A stretch of 41,472 nt of DNA from Dysgonamonadaceae bacterium (GTDB lineage: Bacteria > Bacteroidota > Bacteroidia > Bacteroidales > Azobacteroidaceae): assembly GCA_031257875.1 (NCBI GenBank), contig JAIRNV010000161.1, forward strand, positions 1 through 41,472. Reading direction: 5' to 3'. Positions 39,055 through 41,472 of this stretch are shown here, one piece after another (position 1 is the first letter of the stretch; the number at the start of each line of letters is the position of its first letter). The notes under the pieces were generated by a model. The model did no database searches. It had not been told where the DNA came from and worked only from the letters and a program-made list of their open reading frames with translations. The position numbers and the translations under genes are program-made.

Positions 39055-40287
39055 ATGAAAATGAAAAAAATGATGATTCCCCTGCTGCTGTTGATAGCGG
39101 CGGGATGTAGCAACGAAACGCCTGAACAGCCTATCAGGAAAGGGTATCTTGTGCAGGCGGAAGAGGTGAGGACGGTAAACAGTGAAATGCTAAAAAGCTT
39201 TCTTATCACTCAGGAGGAGTACAGGCAATTTGCAGAGTTCCTGCAAAATGATGTACGCCTGATTCGCGTAACATATACTACGGAATATCCGAAGGGAACA
39301 GCCATCAATGTATCCGGCGCCCTCTTGATTTCCGAAAATTACGACGCCGCTTTCCCGACCGTAGTCTATAATCACGGTACTAATGCCAACCGCGAAAGTG
39401 CGCCGTCGACAGATATTGCCGAACTGTCTTCTCTGGATGCGGTTTTAGGCATTGTGATAGCATCGGCATTCAACTGCGCCCTGTTGCTTCCCGATTACAT
39501 CGGCTACGGCGAGAGTAAATCAACTGCGCATCCCTACGTACACGTGGAATCACTGGGGCAAACCGGACTGGATTTCCTCCGCGCTTTCAGGAAATATATG
39601 GCAAGCCCTGAAGTTGACCGGCCGGTCAGCGACCGGGTTTTTATCACCGGATATTCCGAAGGCGGCACTGCGGCGCTTGCCGTGCACAAAGCCATAGACG
39701 ATCACCCGGAAGAAGGATTGACAGTAGCCGGAAATGTAGCCGGATCCGGCGTCTACGACATGGTAGCGGCTTGCAAGGCATTTGTCGACAATCCGAATCC
39801 CCTGGAACCGCAGATGCTGTCGAGTTACCTGTGGGTGCTGGGAATGTATAAAAAGGATTTCGGGTATTCAAAAGACTATGCGGATATTTTTTCGGAAGAG
39901 GATAACGACTCACTGCAATCTATCGACTACGACCTTACCTATTTCCGGAGCGTAACCGAAAACCTGCAGCTTAACAACATTGCCGCCCAATTGTTCCAGC
40001 CTGCCTTTATCGACGGCGTACGGAACGAAACGGATACCGAGTTTATCCGTATTTCTCAACAAAATTCTTTAGTCGATTTTGCCCCGAAAGACAGTTTGAT
40101 ACTGGTGTACGGCGCCGCCGACAACTGGGTGCATCCGGTCAATTCAATAAATGCACACCGCGCAATGCTGGAGAAAGGCTGTAAGGTAGGATACTACGTG
40201 CATCCCACCGGCGATCACTCTTCTACCATCCCCTTATACATGGGTGTATTACTGGACTGGCTTTCTAAATTAGTGAATAATGATTAG
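39055..40287 (+). CDS. Secreted lipoprotein alpha/beta hydrolase (lipase/prolyl-peptidase-like)
   Basis: Start at MKMKKMMIPLLLLIAAGCSNE with a lipobox; nucleophile elbow ITGYSEGGTAALAVH; C-terminal HPTGDHSS. Confidence 0.85.
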   Translation: MKMKKMMIPLLLLIAAGCSNETPEQPIRKGYLVQAEEVRTVNSEMLKSFLITQEEYRQFAEFLQNDVRLIRVTYTTEYPKGTAINVSGALLISENYDAAFPTVVYNHGTNANRESAPSTDIAELSSLDAVLGIVIASAFNCALLLPDYIGYGESKSTAHPYVHVESLGQTGLDFLRAFRKYMASPEVDRPVSDRVFITGYSEGGTAALAVHKAIDDHPEEGLTVAGNVAGSGVYDMVAACKAFVDNPNPLEPQMLSSYLWVLGMYKKDFGYSKDYADIFSEEDNDSLQSIDYDLTYFRSVTENLQLNNIAAQLFQPAFIDGVRNETDTEFIRISQQNSLVDFAPKDSLILVYGAADNWVHPVNSINAHRAMLEKGCKVGYYVHPTGDHSSTIPLYMGVLLDWLSKLVNND

Positions 40288-40307
40288 TGGTTAATCATTA
40301 ATCACAC

Positions 40308-40400
40308 ACGTCATTGCGAAGGCGAAGCCTGAAGTAATCCGGAGTTATTGTATTTCCGGATTGCTTCACTGCTTCGCCTTCGCAATAATGGCTGCGGTTA
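40308..40400. repeat. Large imperfect inverted repeat of the CGTCATTGCGAAGGCGAAGC family
   Basis: gtcattgcgaaggcgaagcctgaagtaatccgg...ccggattgcttcactgcttcgccttcgcaataatg. Confidence 0.75.
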
Positions 40401-40521
40401 TTTAACCTCACTGCGTCACCAGCGAACTGCGAAGCAGTGAAGCAATCCGGATATGAATTATGGGTGGAGATGTAAAAAGTATGCTATTATAGTCCCTCCG
40501 TGAAATCCACTCTGTGAAACG

Positions 40522-40581
40522 CTACTCAGGTTGTTTTGCCGGAAAAAATAAGGTGACGGGATTATTACCGGCAGGGTACCT
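40522..40581. repeat. Direct repeat, copy 1 (CTACTCAGGTTGTTTTG...AATAAGGTGACGGGATTATTACCGGCAGGGTACCT)
   Basis: Second copy at 41218-41275. Confidence 0.85.
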
Positions 40582-40645
40582 GTAATGCACAAAACCATAC
40601 CGCTGCATAAGTTTTAATTATTTTTCAATTAAATATATTTGGAAT

Positions 40646-40915
40646 TTAGCATAGAATACATTGCTGCGAAGCGACGGGTCGCAGTGTTTTTCGTAAGCAT
40701 AAAGCAGGTCGATTATTCCTTTTAAAATCCTGTCGCGCTCTCTGTCGGTTTTGGCCTTTGCGGTAAACGCTGCTCCGCGACCATTTGTAGAACGTCATTT
40801 CCCGCGTCGGTTTAGCCCTGTAGTCCGACAGCATGGCAGGCGCATGGATTAAAACTGTTTGTTTAATACAGGATAAAAATGAATATTGGATGCAAATGTA
40901 TTCAATTAATTTCAT
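40646..40915 (-). pseudogene. Degenerate gene remnant
   Basis: The alternative frame reads RERDRILKGIIDLLYAYEKHCDPSLRSNVFYAK, more protein-like than the listed 89-aa ORF. Confidence 0.3.
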
Positions 40916-40924
40916 TTTCTCAAC

Positions 40925-41162
40925 AGAATCACTGATGCTATTAGGAATTTAAACTGATTTCTTATCGGAATCAATGATGCTAATCGGAATTCAAACTGAT
41001 TTCCTGGCGGAATCAATGATGCTAATCGGAATTTAAACTGATTTCCTGGCGGAATCAATGATGCTAATCGGAATTCAAACTGATTTCCTAATAGAATCAA
41101 TGATGCTATTAGGAATTTAAACTGATTTCCTAATAGAATCAATGATGCTAATCGGAATTCAA
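40925..41162. repeat. 42-bp tandem repeat, about 5.7 copies
   Basis: ggaatcaatgatgctaatcggaattcaaactgatttcctggc and variants, starting at 40925, 40967, 41009, 41051, 41093 and 41135. Confidence 0.95.
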
Positions 41163-41217
41163 AGATGCAATAAGGGAATAAGGGAATAAGATTGGTTACG
41201 GATGGAACAATTTTCTG

Positions 41218-41275
41218 CTACTCAGGTTGTTTTGTTGTTAAATAAGGTGACGGGATTATTGCCGGCAGGGTACCT
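41218..41275. repeat. Direct repeat, copy 2 of 40522-40581
   Basis: ctactcaggttgttttgttgttaaataaggtgacgggattattgccggcagggtacct. Confidence 0.85.
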
Positions 41276-41344
41276 CGCAAAGTATAGTTATTTTCCTGTT
41301 TAATAATGCGAAATAAACAAGATATAACAGTTGTAAGTTTTTCT

Positions 41345-41440
41345 CTCCGTGTCCCTCCGTGAAAACAACTCCGTGAAACTCCGTGTTAAAATAATCAAAC
41401 ACGGAGTTTCACGGAGTGGATTTCACGGAGGGACACGGAG
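41345..41440. repeat. Long inverted repeat (43-nt arms) of the CTCCGTG family
   Basis: ctccgtgtccctccgtgaaaacaactccgtgaaactccgtgtt ... aacacggagtttcacggagtggatttcacggagggacacggag. Confidence 0.9.
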
Positions 41441-41472
41441 TTGATTGTTACTTGTTATTTATTTTGTATTCC

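Noticed and set aside
40912-41142. 76-aa minus-strand ORF of 14-aa repeats
   Set aside because: Explained by a 42-bp tandem repeat divisible by three; no ribosome-binding or homolog evidence.
40925-41162. CRISPR array
   Set aside because: Units are contiguous 42-bp tandem repeats without unique spacers, and no cas genes are present.

Overview
The window is about 41.5 kb of a Bacteroidetes (probably Bacteroidales) chromosome. Support comes from SusC/SusD, TonB-linked receptors, FISUMP-type and DUF4469-type proteins, and TAnnTTTG -7 promoter boxes. Housekeeping genes are trmD, a dsbD-like gene, mazG, a UDG-family gene, tRNA-Phe(GAA), nfnB/gltD-like, nfnA-like, groES-groEL and gap. Accessory content includes: a modular secreted adhesin-like protein with five near-identical Ig-like repeats and a C-terminal FISUMP/C-type-lectin-like end whose codon pattern resembles a diversity-generating-retroelement variable region; tandem duplicated secreted proteins next to two MITE-like elements; a decaying histidine phosphatase/radical SAM/glycosyltransferase cluster; a DNA methyltransferase/nuclease/TIR-like island inserted between nfnA and nfnB, with the nfnA 3' end duplicated at both borders; a second R-M cluster with a PLD/NgoFVII-type nuclease and two methyltransferases; an IS3-family remnant; and a SusC/SusD/lipoprotein-hydrolase operon whose susC signal peptide carries a G9 tract. 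Intergenic space is rich in palindromic and 21/42-bp-period tandem repeats, and two such elements are embedded in frame in the adhesin gene. All calls come from reading the sequence; no database searches were run.
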